64,000 nucleotides of DNA from Crossiella sp. S99.2. Lineage in GTDB: Bacteria > Actinomycetota > Actinomycetes > Mycobacteriales > Pseudonocardiaceae. The stretch lies in the NCBI RefSeq assembly GCF_023094165.1, contig NZ_JALMDK010000024.1, forward strand, positions 1 to 64,000, written 5' to 3'. The notes below the pieces were generated by a model. The model saw only the letters and a program-made list of their open reading frames with translations, did no database searches and had not been told where the DNA came from. Each line of letters starts with the position of its first letter. Within the stretch, counting starts at the first letter, position 1. The position numbers and the translations under genes were made by a program. Shown here piece after piece: positions 51,471 through 60,195 of the stretch.

Positions 51471-52382
51471 GTGAACGTTCGGGTTCGCCCCGACGCGGAC
51501 GGACGGTACAGCCGTGCCAAGCTCCGGACCGCCCTCGGGGAGATCTGCGACGCCGCCGGGCTGGACCCGGGCGGCGCGCGGCTGATCCGTTTTGTCAACA
51601 ACGCGGTGTTCCACCTGCTGGCGCACCCGGTGGTGGTGCGCATCGTGCTGTCGCCCTCGCTGCGCTACCGGGCGGACAACGTGGTGCGCGCGGCGAGCTG
51701 GCTGGCCGAGCACGAGGTGCCCGCGGTCCGCCTGCTGCCGGGCGTGCCGCAGCCGCTGCACGTCAACGGGCACGTGGCCACGCTCTGGCAGGCGGTGCCC
51801 GAGGTGGGGCAGGCCACCGGGCTGGAGCTGGCCCAGCTGCTCAAACGATTGCACGCACTGCCCGCACCCCCCGACCATCTCGCCAGGTGGGAACCGCTGG
51901 GCGATGTGCGGCGACGGCTGGCCGATGCCGAGGAGCTGGACCCGGAGGACCGCGAGTTCCTGGCCAACCGGTGCACCGAGCTGGAAGCCGAGCTGGCGGC
52001 GCTGGAGTACCACCTGCCGCAGGGCGTCATCCACGGCGACGCGCACGTGGGCAACGTGATCAGCACGCCGATCGGCCCGCTGCTGTGCGACCTGGACTCG
52101 GTCTGCTTCGGCCCGCGCGAGTGGGACCTGACCCCGCTGGCCGTGGGCAAGCTGCGCTTCCGGCACACGGGTGACCGGTATCGGCAACTCTCCAGGGCTT
52201 ATGGCTTCGATGTCACGAAGTGGCCAGGCTTCCCGGTGCTACGCCAGGTGCGCGAGCTGAAGCTGACCACCGGCGTCCTTTCGATCCTGCGCAGTAACCC
52301 GGATGTACGAACGGAGCTGGCCAAACGGCTGCAGTCCTTCCGTTCGGGTGACACCCGGGCCCGCTGGACCCCGCATCGTTGA
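51471..52382 (+). CDS. Aminoglycoside phosphotransferase-fold (APH) family protein
   Basis: 303 residues, protein-kinase-like fold. The catalytic loop is GVIHGDAHVGN with Asp190, and the metal-binding DLDS (LLCDLDSVCFGPREWDL) follows. The N-lobe (FVNNAVFHLLAHPVVVRIVL) keeps a beta-hairpin, but I see no classic Lys after HPVVV; Arg occupies that place. Family members phosphorylate antibiotics, choline or other small molecules; the substrate here is unknown. It starts one base after the HTH-TPR gene stop, so the two are an operon. Confidence 0.85.
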   Translation: MNVRVRPDADGRYSRAKLRTALGEICDAAGLDPGGARLIRFVNNAVFHLLAHPVVVRIVLSPSLRYRADNVVRAASWLAEHEVPAVRLLPGVPQPLHVNGHVATLWQAVPEVGQATGLELAQLLKRLHALPAPPDHLARWEPLGDVRRRLADAEELDPEDREFLANRCTELEAELAALEYHLPQGVIHGDAHVGNVISTPIGPLLCDLDSVCFGPREWDLTPLAVGKLRFRHTGDRYRQLSRAYGFDVTKWPGFPVLRQVRELKLTTGVLSILRSNPDVRTELAKRLQSFRSGDTRARWTPHR

Positions 52383-52590
52383 CCCGAACGGCCGCGTCAC
52401 CTGGCACCTGCTGGGGTATACAGCTCGCCGCGATCCTCCTTCAGAATGAGTCGATCGGTAACGCAATCCTTCTCTAGGACGACATAAGGACGTCAACGGA
52501 ACGTCAAGACTCTCAGTGTGGTCACTCTGGGTGGCAGCGATGTTCGTTCTGCGAACTCTTGCTGGGTGCGATCGCGAAGGGCGGAGAAAC

Positions 52591-52893
52591 GTGTTGAGCT
52601 TCTCCACAAAAAGCAAGGCGCGTCTGCGCGGCCGGAAGGCCCTGCGAGCCGCGGAGATGTTGGATGAGGTCGTCGACAGCCAGCTTCCGTTGGTGACCGA
52701 GCTGTCCGAGACCAGTCGTCGGCGTTCGGCCGACTACCTGTCCGAGCTGGTGATGCTCGCGCAGGACTACCGCCACTACGCGGCAGGCTGGATCGACCAT
52801 GAGGAACTCCAGCGCCGGGGCAACGCCGCGGTGGCCAGGCTGGAACAGCTCAGCCAGGAGCGCCGGGCCGCCGCGCTCACCGAACAGGAATGA
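52591..52893 (+). CDS. Small helical hypothetical protein
   Basis: 100 residues with the GTG at 52591; an earlier in-frame start at 52516 is possible. It is almost entirely amphipathic helix (RRRSADYLSELVMLAQDYRH, then RLEQLSQERRAA) with Arg/Glu alternation, so a coiled coil is likely. No family is recognised. It is convergent with copD. The 52383-52590 interval before it shows no other gene. Confidence 0.6.
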   Translation: MLSFSTKSKARLRGRKALRAAEMLDEVVDSQLPLVTELSETSRRRSADYLSELVMLAQDYRHYAAGWIDHEELQRRGNAAVARLEQLSQERRAAALTEQE

Positions 52894-52916
52894 CGTCGCG
52901 CTGGAACTGACATGAC

Positions 52917-53927
52917 CTAGCTGAGCGAGGCCCTGGCCAAGGCCGCGGCCAGGCCGATCGCCAGCGCCATCACCAGCAGTTCCAGCGAGATCCACAGGGT
53001 CACCGGGGCCGCCCGGTGGCGAATGATCGCGGGCATCAGCCGGAACCGCAGCCAGCCGCCGAGTCCGGCGAGCACCAGCAGCGCGGCCGTCTTGGTCAGC
53101 ACCACCCAGCCGTAACCGGTGCCGAACAGGGCGGCCGCCCAGCTGATCCCTGGGCGGCCGGTGAGCTGGACGACGGCGTTGACCACGCCGCTGACCGCGA
53201 CCGCCCCCAGGCAGACGGTGCCGATCGCGGCGAACCGCGGCAGCGCCTCGGCCAGCAGGCCGCGATGCGGCACGACCAGGAAGAACATCGCGCCCAGGCC
53301 GCCGGCCCAGCCCGCCGCGGCCATCACGTGCACGCTCATCGACAGCAGTGCCAGCTCGTGGTTGGCCGCGGACGCGGAGTGCCCGGTGAGGGCGAGCGGG
53401 ATCTGGCCGAGCATGGCCACCAGCACCGGCAGCTCGGCAGGCGGCCGGGGACCCGCGCGCAGGCCGAGGCCGTGCAGCACGGTGTAGCCCAGTGCGCAGG
53501 CGGCGGCGACCAGCAAGGCCCGGCCGGCGCCGACGGTGGCCGCGTAGTCCAGCAGCGCGGCGCCGTCCAGGCCGAGTCCGGCCGGGGCGAGTTCGGCGGC
53601 CTGCACCCAGAGCAGCAGCACCGCGGCCATCGCCCAGACCGCGCCGAGCACCAGGCCGATCCGGTGCGCCCGGACCAGCACCGGCCGGGTCCGGGTGGTC
53701 CGCCCGCCGCGCAGCAGCAACGGCAGCATGGCCAGTCCGACCGCGGCCACCGCACCCACGTCCACGGCCAGCCGCAACGCGGGCAGACCCAGCCGGACCA
53801 CCGCTCCCGGTGCTGGCACCCCGGGCGCCGGGGCGGCCGCGGTGAGCAGGGAACCGATCGTGGTTCCGACTGCCGCGGTCGCCGCCAGCCCGAGGAGCAG
53901 CGGGATGGTGGTCCGGCTTGTGGTCAT
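52917..53927 (-). CDS. copD: CopD family copper-resistance membrane protein
   Basis: 336 residues, about eight membrane helices. It matches the CopD domain: MLPLLLRGGRTTRTRPVLVR, conserved His in ALTGHSASA and SMSVHVMAAAGWAGGLG, and WISLELLVMALAIGLAA at the end. It is thought to move copper across the membrane together with CopC. Its start overlaps the copC stop by four bases (ATGA). It is the last gene of the ycnI-copC-copD operon. Confidence 0.88.
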   Translation of the reverse strand: MTTSRTTIPLLLGLAATAAVGTTIGSLLTAAAPAPGVPAPGAVVRLGLPALRLAVDVGAVAAVGLAMLPLLLRGGRTTRTRPVLVRAHRIGLVLGAVWAMAAVLLLWVQAAELAPAGLGLDGAALLDYAATVGAGRALLVAAACALGYTVLHGLGLRAGPRPPAELPVLVAMLGQIPLALTGHSASAANHELALLSMSVHVMAAAGWAGGLGAMFFLVVPHRGLLAEALPRFAAIGTVCLGAVAVSGVVNAVVQLTGRPGISWAAALFGTGYGWVVLTKTAALLVLAGLGGWLRFRLMPAIIRHRAAPVTLWISLELLVMALAIGLAAALARASLS

Positions 53928-54463
53928 GCCTTCTTGGTGGGTTTCGCCAGCACCAGGGCTACCGCCACCCCGGCGATGAGCAGCACGGCCGCGCCGACGA
54001 TCCACAGCCACACCGGTGTGCCGGTCGAGCCCTCGGCCTGGGCGGTGGTGCTGCCCTCGGCCTGTGGGCTCAATGTCGCCGTGGTCGGGGTGCCGTTACC
54101 GGCCTTGGTCAGGGTGAACGGGACCGCGCCGGTCACCGGGTGCCCGTCCGCGGACAGGATCCGGTAGCCGATGGTGTAGTCCCCGGCCGGGCCCAGCGGC
54201 AGCAGCGCCGCGGTGACCACCGAGCCGGACACCTTGGGTGTGCCGCCCTCCCAGCGGGTGCCGTTCGGCCCGGTCACGGTGATCGTGTTGAAGCCGTCCT
54301 GCACCTCCTGGTCGAACTTCAGCATCACCTCCGCCGGACCGGCCTCCACCTGGGACTTGGCCTTGGGGTTGCTGTCGGAGAGCACGTTGTGCGCGAAGGC
54401 GGGGGCCGCCGAACCGAGCAGGGCGGCCCCGGCGATCACCAGGGTGGCGAGCAGGCGCCTCAT
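53924..54463 (-). CDS. copC: Copper resistance protein CopC, membrane-anchored
   Basis: 179 residues. The signal peptide RRLLATLVIAGAALLGSAAP is cleaved at AFA-HN, so the mature protein starts with the Cu(II)-ligand His. The second site motif SADGHPVTGAVPF is present. After a Thr/Gly linker a C-terminal membrane helix (VWLWIVGAAVLLIAGVAVAL) tethers it outside. It binds copper outside the membrane and hands it to CopD. Overlaps on both sides show translational coupling. Confidence 0.92.
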   Translation of the reverse strand: MRRLLATLVIAGAALLGSAAPAFAHNVLSDSNPKAKSQVEAGPAEVMLKFDQEVQDGFNTITVTGPNGTRWEGGTPKVSGSVVTAALLPLGPAGDYTIGYRILSADGHPVTGAVPFTLTKAGNGTPTTATLSPQAEGSTTAQAEGSTGTPVWLWIVGAAVLLIAGVAVALVLAKPTKKA

Positions 54464-55179
54464 GCGGCCGACCGCCTGCCCCGGAGGATCGCGCCCACGC
54501 CGAAGCCGAGGCCGAGCGCGCCCACGGCCAGGCCGGCGCCGCCGAGCCAGCGGGCCGCGGTGTCGGTGCCCGCGGCGGCCGCGTCCTTGTGCCCGTCGGT
54601 CTTGGCCACGGCGCTGGCCGTGGCGGCCCCGCCGTGGCCGTGCGCGTCACCGGCGGCGGCGGTCAGCTTCAGCGCCGGCGCCGGGTGGTCCGGCTCCTGG
54701 CCGTTGGCCGCGGGCGGGGCGTCCCACTTCACGACCTTGCCGTCGTCGTAGGTCTGGGTGGCGGGCAGCAGCAGCTGGTCGGTGTTGGTGGGCAGCTTGC
54801 CGAGGGAGACCTCGAACTCGGCGAACTCGTCCGGGTTGATCCGCACGCCCTGATCCGCCTGCCAGGTGATCGTGCTGACCACGTCCTTCTCGCCGTTCTT
54901 CACCTTGGTCACCGACGCCTTCCAGCCGGGCACGGCCTTGGTGCGCACCGAGGTGAGCGGGAAGTCCTTGGGCAGGTTGACCTCAAGCTTCACCGTGCCC
55001 GCGGTCGCGGACTCGTTGGGCACCCGGAAGGCGACCTTGGTGTAGCTGCCCTTGGCGGCCTCGCCGGGCTGGACGCTGACGTGGGCCGAGGCCAGGCCCG
55101 CGGTGACCAGGGCCGCGGCCGAGGTCAAGGTCACGATCGCGCCTGCGCGCAGCAGGGCGCGGTGTCGGGAAGTCGACAT
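54460..55179 (-). CDS. YcnI family copper-binding membrane protein
   Basis: 239 residues. The signal peptide ends ASA-HVSVQPGEA; the exposed N-terminal His is the Cu(II) brace residue of YcnI/DUF1775 domains. The beta-sandwich covers about 30-165, a His-containing linker (AAGDAHGHGG) follows, and a C-terminal helix (LGGAGLAVGALGLGFGVGAI) anchors it. ATG start with AGGAGA upstream. It is the first gene of the copper operon. Confidence 0.92.
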   Translation of the reverse strand: MSTSRHRALLRAGAIVTLTSAAALVTAGLASAHVSVQPGEAAKGSYTKVAFRVPNESATAGTVKLEVNLPKDFPLTSVRTKAVPGWKASVTKVKNGEKDVVSTITWQADQGVRINPDEFAEFEVSLGKLPTNTDQLLLPATQTYDDGKVVKWDAPPAANGQEPDHPAPALKLTAAAGDAHGHGGAATASAVAKTDGHKDAAAAGTDTAARWLGGAGLAVGALGLGFGVGAILRGRRSAA

Positions 55180-55220
55180 ATCTCCTGATTTCTTCACTGC
55201 TGTGGGGAGGGTGGGCTGCC

Positions 55221-55760
55221 TTAACTGGAGAACGCGGGCGGTCCGCGCCGGGTTCGGAGGCGGCTCAACAGCAGTTCGAGCAGGAGCGGAGCCGGACCGC
55301 CGAGGATGGCGAGCCGGGGGGAGGTGGACACGGGCAGCGGGACCGGTCGGCGGCGCGCCACCACCCCGAGGGCGGCGAACAGCGCGAACAACGCGGACTC
55401 GGCGTTGACCAGCAGGAACGCCGTAGCGAGGGCAGCAAGGACGTGCGCCAGGGTCATCAGCGCCGGATCGGCGAGGCCGGGGCCGGCGTGGCCGTGTTCG
55501 GTGAGGTCGAAGAGCACGTGTTGCACGCACTGGGCCAGGCCGAGGACGAGCAGGATACCGGGCAAGCCACGGCGGCGGCCGGCCAGCGCAGTGCCCGCGG
55601 CGGCCACAATCAGGGTGAGCAACACGGTCAGCACACCGTCGTCGACCTGACCGCCCGCCAGGCCGTGCGCGGCTCCGCTGAGCGCGGAACTGCACAAAGC
55701 GAGCACACTGCCCCTGAGTACGCGGACTGCTCCGCGTACCGGGTCCAGGGTTGTGCGCAC
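55221..55760 (-). CDS. Hypothetical membrane protein upstream of the copper operon
   Basis: 179 residues, four or five membrane helices (for example VLTVLLTLIVAAAGTALAG and LMTLAHVLAALATAFLLVNA). Conserved-looking His residues (CVQHVLFDLTEHGHAG and LAHVLAA) lie near the outer face and could bind metal. It lies 41 bases before ycnI on the same strand, so co-transcription is likely. A similar protein often accompanies ycnI-copCD in actinomycetes; the function is unknown. GTG start. Confidence 0.75.
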   Translation of the reverse strand: MRTTLDPVRGAVRVLRGSVLALCSSALSGAAHGLAGGQVDDGVLTVLLTLIVAAAGTALAGRRRGLPGILLVLGLAQCVQHVLFDLTEHGHAGPGLADPALMTLAHVLAALATAFLLVNAESALFALFAALGVVARRRPVPLPVSTSPRLAILGGPAPLLLELLLSRLRTRRGPPAFSS

Positions 55761-55912
55761 CAGGAGAGCGTACGGCGCAGCGCAATGTCACTACTTCGCT
55801 ACAGAATGCGGCACAGGTTTACGGCGTTACTCCGAACGGGTAACGGTGAAACGCAGGAATCGGTAGCCGTTCCCGTTCGTGAAGGAGGAGGCGCTCTCGG
55901 GCGCCGAACACC

Positions 55913-57664
55913 GTGACGACTGACGACCACCTCACCTCGGGTCCCGCTGCTACTGGTGGTACCCCGGTCAACCCTGATCAATCCACCCAACTTCCCGGCG
56001 AGCCACTCGCCGAACGCCCGGCCCGGCTCGACCCGGTGGTCTTCGGGGTCGCCGCGGTCATCGCGCTGGCCTTCATCGCCTGGGGCGTTGCCGACAGCCA
56101 GGGCCTGGGCAGCGCGGCCAAGGCGGCGCTGAACTGGCTCATCACCAACGCCGGCTGGGCCTTCGTGCTGGCCGCCTCCGGTTTTGTGGTGTTCGCGCTG
56201 TGGCTGGCGGCCAGCCGCTACGGCAAGATCCCGCTCGGCCAGGACGGTGAGGAACCGGAGTTCCGGACCTCCTCCTGGGTGGCCATGATGTTCAGCGCGG
56301 GCATGGGCATCGGCCTGATGTTCTACGGGGTCAGCGAGCCGCTGGCGCACTTCGTCAAACCGCCGCCGGGCACGGTCGCCCCGGCCACCGACGAAGCCCT
56401 TGAGACCGCGATGTCCACCACTCTGTTCCACTGGACCGTGCACCCGTGGGCGATCTACGCGGTGGTCGGCCTGGCCATCGCCTACGGCAGCTTCCGGCGT
56501 GGCAGGCGTCAGCTGATCAGCGCGGTGTTCGCCCCGCTGTTCGGCCGCCGCCAAGCCGAGGGGCCGCTGGGCAAGACCATCGACATCCTGGCCATCTTCG
56601 CCACCCTGTTCGGCTCGGCCACCTCGCTCGGCCTTGGCGCGCTGCAGATCGGGCGCGGCATGCACGAGGTGGGCTGGCTGGGCCAGGCGGGCACCACCCT
56701 GCTGGTGGTGATCATCGTGGTGCTGACCATCGCGTTCATCGCCTCGGCGGTCTCCGGCGTGGCCAAGGGCATCCAGTGGCTGTCCAACATCAACATGGTG
56801 CTGGCGGGCGTGCTCGCGCTGTTCCTGTTCGTGGTCGGCCCGACCGTGCTGATCCTCAACCTGGTGCCCACCTCGATCGGCCACTACTTCGCCGACCTGG
56901 CGGAGATGTCCGCGCGCACCGCCGCGACCGGCGGCGACGCGATGAACACCTGGCTGACCGGGTGGACGGTCTTCTACTGGGCCTGGTGGATCTCCTGGAC
57001 GCCGTTCGTGGGCATGTTCGTGGCCCGGATCAGCCGCGGCCGCACCATCCGGCAGTTCATCACCGGCGTGATCCTGGTGCCCAGCCTGGTCAGCCTGGTG
57101 TGGTTCTCCGTGCTCGGCGGCACCGCGCTCAACCTGCAGCGCAACGGGGTCGACCTGGCGGGCGCGGCCGGGCAGGAAGCCCAGCTTTTCGGCGTGCTCA
57201 AACAGTTCCCGCTGGCCGGGGTGGCCAGTGTGATCGTGATGCTGCTGGTGGCGATCTTCTTCGTCTCCGGCGCGGACGCGGCCTCGATCGTGATGGGCAC
57301 GCTGTCCCAGCGCGGGTCGATCGCGCCGAAGAAATCCGTGGTGATCTTCTGGGGCGCGCTGACCGGCGCGGTGGCCGCGGTGATGCTCACCGTGGGCGGG
57401 CAGAACGCGCTCAGCGGGCTGCAACAACTCACCATCATCGCCGCGGTGCCCTTCACCGTGGTCATGGTGCTGATGTGCGTCTCGCTGGCCAAGGACCTGC
57501 GGCAGGACCCGATGATCCGGCGGGAGAACAAGGGCGTCGAGGTGGTCGAGGCCGCGGTGATCAGCGGCACCGAGCAGTACGGCCATGACTTCCAGCTGGA
57601 GGTCAGCCCTGGCAACGGAAACGGCAACGGTCACGACGACACCCCGGTGAGCGGCAAGCCGTGA
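55913..57664 (+). CDS. BCCT family (betaine/carnitine/choline) transporter
   Basis: 583 residues, 12 membrane helices, sodium- or proton-coupled uptake of glycine betaine, choline or carnitine. Diagnostic segments: SAGMGIGLMFYGVSEPLAHF in helix 3, and the signature WAWWISWTPFVGMFVARISR in helix 8. The cytoplasmic N-terminus is ~40 residues and the C-terminus is polar. The start is the GTG at 55913. A GGAGGAGG site lies about 25 bases upstream, separated by a small GGCGC/GCGCC hairpin that could bring it closer. Its stop overlaps the first ABC permease gene. Confidence 0.93.
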   Translation: MTTDDHLTSGPAATGGTPVNPDQSTQLPGEPLAERPARLDPVVFGVAAVIALAFIAWGVADSQGLGSAAKAALNWLITNAGWAFVLAASGFVVFALWLAASRYGKIPLGQDGEEPEFRTSSWVAMMFSAGMGIGLMFYGVSEPLAHFVKPPPGTVAPATDEALETAMSTTLFHWTVHPWAIYAVVGLAIAYGSFRRGRRQLISAVFAPLFGRRQAEGPLGKTIDILAIFATLFGSATSLGLGALQIGRGMHEVGWLGQAGTTLLVVIIVVLTIAFIASAVSGVAKGIQWLSNINMVLAGVLALFLFVVGPTVLILNLVPTSIGHYFADLAEMSARTAATGGDAMNTWLTGWTVFYWAWWISWTPFVGMFVARISRGRTIRQFITGVILVPSLVSLVWFSVLGGTALNLQRNGVDLAGAAGQEAQLFGVLKQFPLAGVASVIVMLLVAIFFVSGADAASIVMGTLSQRGSIAPKKSVVIFWGALTGAVAAVMLTVGGQNALSGLQQLTIIAAVPFTVVMVLMCVSLAKDLRQDPMIRRENKGVEVVEAAVISGTEQYGHDFQLEVSPGNGNGNGHDDTPVSGKP

Positions 57665-58308
57665 GTTTCTGGGAGTTCGTCACCGCCCGCTGGGAGTCGC
57701 TGCTGCTGGACTCCTCGCTGCACGCGAGCGTGGTGGTGCAGTGCACGCTGATCGCCACCGCGCTCGGCGTGCTGCTCGGGGTGGCGGTGTATCACAGCCG
57801 GCTGGGCTCGGCCATCGCCACCGCGCTGACCAGCGCGATCCTCACCATCCCGTCCTTCGCGCTGCTCGGGTTGCTGATCCCGGTGCTGGGCCTTGGCGTG
57901 GCGCCGACGGTGACCGCGCTGGTGCTGTACGCGCTGCTGCCGATCGTGCGCAACACCATCGTCGGCATGTCCGGGGTGGACCCGGCGGTGGTGGACGCGG
58001 CCCGTGGCATCGGGATGGCCCGGTGGCGGGTGCTCACCCTGGTCGAGCTGCGGCTGGCCTGGCCGACCATCCTCACCGGCATGCGGGTCAGCGCCCAGCT
58101 GCTGATGGGCATCGCCGCGATCGCCGCCTACGCCAAGGGCCCCGGCCTGGGCAACCTCATCTTCAGCGGGCTGACCAGGGTGGGCAGCGCGAACGCGATC
58201 AACTCGGCGCTGGCCGGGACACTGGGCGTCATCGTGCTGGCGCTGCTGCTCGACGGCGTGTTCCTGATCATCGGCCGGCTGACCACCTCCAGGGGGATCC
58301 GTGTCTGA
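57661..58308 (+). CDS. Osmolyte ABC transporter permease 1 (OpuCB/ProW type)
   Basis: 215 residues, five or six membrane helices with the coupling loop EAA-type motif DAARGIGMARWRVLTLVEL and the conserved RNTIVGMSGVDP. GTG start overlaps the BCCT stop by four bases, and its own stop overlaps the ATPase start by eight bases. It forms the membrane channel of an OpuC-type glycine-betaine importer. Confidence 0.92.
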   Translation: MSFWEFVTARWESLLLDSSLHASVVVQCTLIATALGVLLGVAVYHSRLGSAIATALTSAILTIPSFALLGLLIPVLGLGVAPTVTALVLYALLPIVRNTIVGMSGVDPAVVDAARGIGMARWRVLTLVELRLAWPTILTGMRVSAQLLMGIAAIAAYAKGPGLGNLIFSGLTRVGSANAINSALAGTLGVIVLALLLDGVFLIIGRLTTSRGIRV

Positions 58309-59452
58309 GCACAGCAAGGTCAGCGGCGTCGAGATCGAGCTGACCGAGGTCACCAAGCGTTATTCCGGGCAGAAGGCAGCGGCGGTGGAGTCGGTGTCGA
58401 TGACCATCCCGGCCGGGGAGACGGTGGTCTTCGTCGGGCCCTCCGGGTGCGGCAAGACCACCACCATGAAGATGATCAACCGGCTGATCGAACCGACCAG
58501 CGGGCGGATCACCATCGGCGGGCAGGACGCGCTGGGGCTGGACCCGGACGAGCTGCGGCGGCGGATCGGTTACGCCATCCAGCAGGCCGGGCTGTTCCCG
58601 CACCTGACCGTGGCGCAGAACGTTGGCATGGTGCCTGGCCTGCTGAAATGGGAGAAGAAACGGGTCGCGGACCGGGTCGAGGAAATGCTCGACCTGGTCG
58701 GGCTGGACCCGGGCGAGTTCGCCGACCGGTACCCGCGGCAGCTCTCCGGCGGGCAGCAGCAGCGGGTCGGGGTGGCCAGGGCGCTGGCCGCGGACCCGCC
58801 GGTGCTGCTGATGGACGAGCCCTTCGGCGCGGTGGACCCGATCACCAGGGGAAACCTGCAGGACGAGCTGCTCCGGCTGCAGGCCGAACTGGGCAAGACG
58901 ATCGTGTTCGTCACGCACGACTTCGACGAGGCGGTCAAGCTCGGCGACCGGATCGCGGTGCTCGGTGAGCGGTCCCGGATCCTGCAGTACGACACTCCGG
59001 AGGCCATCCTGGCCAACCCGGCCGATGACACGGTGGCCGGTTTTGTCGGCGCCGGCGCCTCGCTCAAGCAGCTCACCCTGCGCCGGGTGCGCGAGGTGGA
59101 ACTGTCCGAGGTGCCCACCGCCGGGGCCGGTGATTCAGCGGCTGAGCTGGCCGAACGGCTCGGCAGGCGGCGCGGCGCGGTCGGCCTGGTGCTGGACAAC
59201 CGGCGCCGGCCGCTGCGCTGGGTGACCCCACCGGACCTGACCACCGGGTTCGCCCTGGACCGGGCAGGGCGCGCGGTGGAGGACACCGTGGCGATGGCCT
59301 CCACCCTGCACGACGCGCTGGAGGCGGTGCTCACCGACGACGACGGGCTGGCCGTGGTGACCGGCTCCCGCGGCGAGTACATCGGCGTGGTCACCATGGA
59401 CACGCTGATGGCCGCGGTGCGGGCGATGCGCGATGAGCTGGAGACGGCGTGA
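58301..59452 (+). CDS. Osmolyte ABC transporter ATP-binding protein (OpuCA type)
   Basis: 383 residues. Walker A GPSGCGKTTTMKM is near residues 46-58, the signature LSGGQQQRVGVARAL is complete, Walker B is VLLMDEPFGAVDP, and the switch His lies in VFVTHDFDEA. The last ~120 residues correspond to a CBS-domain pair, which senses ionic strength in OpuA/OpuC relatives; only part of a second CBS motif (EYIGVVTMDTLM) is clear. GTG start. Confidence 0.95.
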   Translation: MSEHSKVSGVEIELTEVTKRYSGQKAAAVESVSMTIPAGETVVFVGPSGCGKTTTMKMINRLIEPTSGRITIGGQDALGLDPDELRRRIGYAIQQAGLFPHLTVAQNVGMVPGLLKWEKKRVADRVEEMLDLVGLDPGEFADRYPRQLSGGQQQRVGVARALAADPPVLLMDEPFGAVDPITRGNLQDELLRLQAELGKTIVFVTHDFDEAVKLGDRIAVLGERSRILQYDTPEAILANPADDTVAGFVGAGASLKQLTLRRVREVELSEVPTAGAGDSAAELAERLGRRRGAVGLVLDNRRRPLRWVTPPDLTTGFALDRAGRAVEDTVAMASTLHDALEAVLTDDDGLAVVTGSRGEYIGVVTMDTLMAAVRAMRDELETA

Positions 59453-60195
59453 GTTCGCCGGTCCGCCAGGCCGGACGCCTGCAGCTGTTCGCCGAACCCA
59501 TCGCGGTGCTGCTGATCGTGGCCGCGGTGCTGGTGTGGGCCTTCACCGGTGAACTGGACTCGATCGAGCAGCGCAACATCACCTTCGCCAACATCCTCAC
59601 CCTGACCTGGGAACACCTCCAGCTCACCGCGGCCATCTCGGTGATCGTGCTGCTGGCCGGCGTGCCACTGGGCGTGCTGGTCAGCCGCCGCTGGGCCCGG
59701 CACATCGCCCCGCTGGTGCTGGGCCTGGCCACCATCGGCCAGGCCGCGCCCGCGGTCGGTGTGCTGGTGCTGTTCTTCCTGCTCACCGGCCAGACCGGGT
59801 TCTGGATCGCGGTGCTGCCGATGGCGGTCTACGCGCTGCTCCCGGTGCTGCGCAACACCCTGGTCGGCCTGCAACAGGTGGACCGCACCCTGGTGGAGGC
59901 AGGCCGCGGCATCGGCATGTCCGCCTTCACCGTGCTCCGCCGGATCGAGTTCCCGCTGGCCATCCCGCACGTGCTGGCCGGCATGCGGACCGCGCTGGTG
60001 CTCGCGGTGGGCGTGGCCACGCTGGCCATGTTCGTCAACGGCGGCGGCCTCGGCTCGATGATCGACACCGGCTACAAGCTGCGCCGCACCTCGATCCTGG
60101 TGGTCGGCGCGGTGCTGGCGGCGGCATTGGCCCTGCTGGTGGACTGGCTGGGCGGCCTGGCCGAACGGCGACTCGGCCCGAAGGGACTTCGATGA
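59449..60195 (+). CDS. Osmolyte ABC transporter permease 2
   Basis: 248 residues, six membrane helices, with LRNTLVGLQQVDRTLVEAGR and the coupling loop GRGIGMSAFTVLRRIEFPLA. It is the second channel subunit. GTG start overlaps the ATPase stop and its stop overlaps the binding-protein ATG, each by four bases. Confidence 0.92.
   Translation: MSSPVRQAGRLQLFAEPIAVLLIVAAVLVWAFTGELDSIEQRNITFANILTLTWEHLQLTAAISVIVLLAGVPLGVLVSRRWARHIAPLVLGLATIGQAAPAVGVLVLFFLLTGQTGFWIAVLPMAVYALLPVLRNTLVGLQQVDRTLVEAGRGIGMSAFTVLRRIEFPLAIPHVLAGMRTALVLAVGVATLAMFVNGGGLGSMIDTGYKLRRTSILVVGAVLAAALALLVDWLGGLAERRLGPKGLR

Noticed and set aside
55761..55912. c-di-AMP (ydaO-type) riboswitch before the osmolyte operon
   Set aside because: The region is too short and lacks the conserved core of that riboswitch; only one small hairpin is seen.
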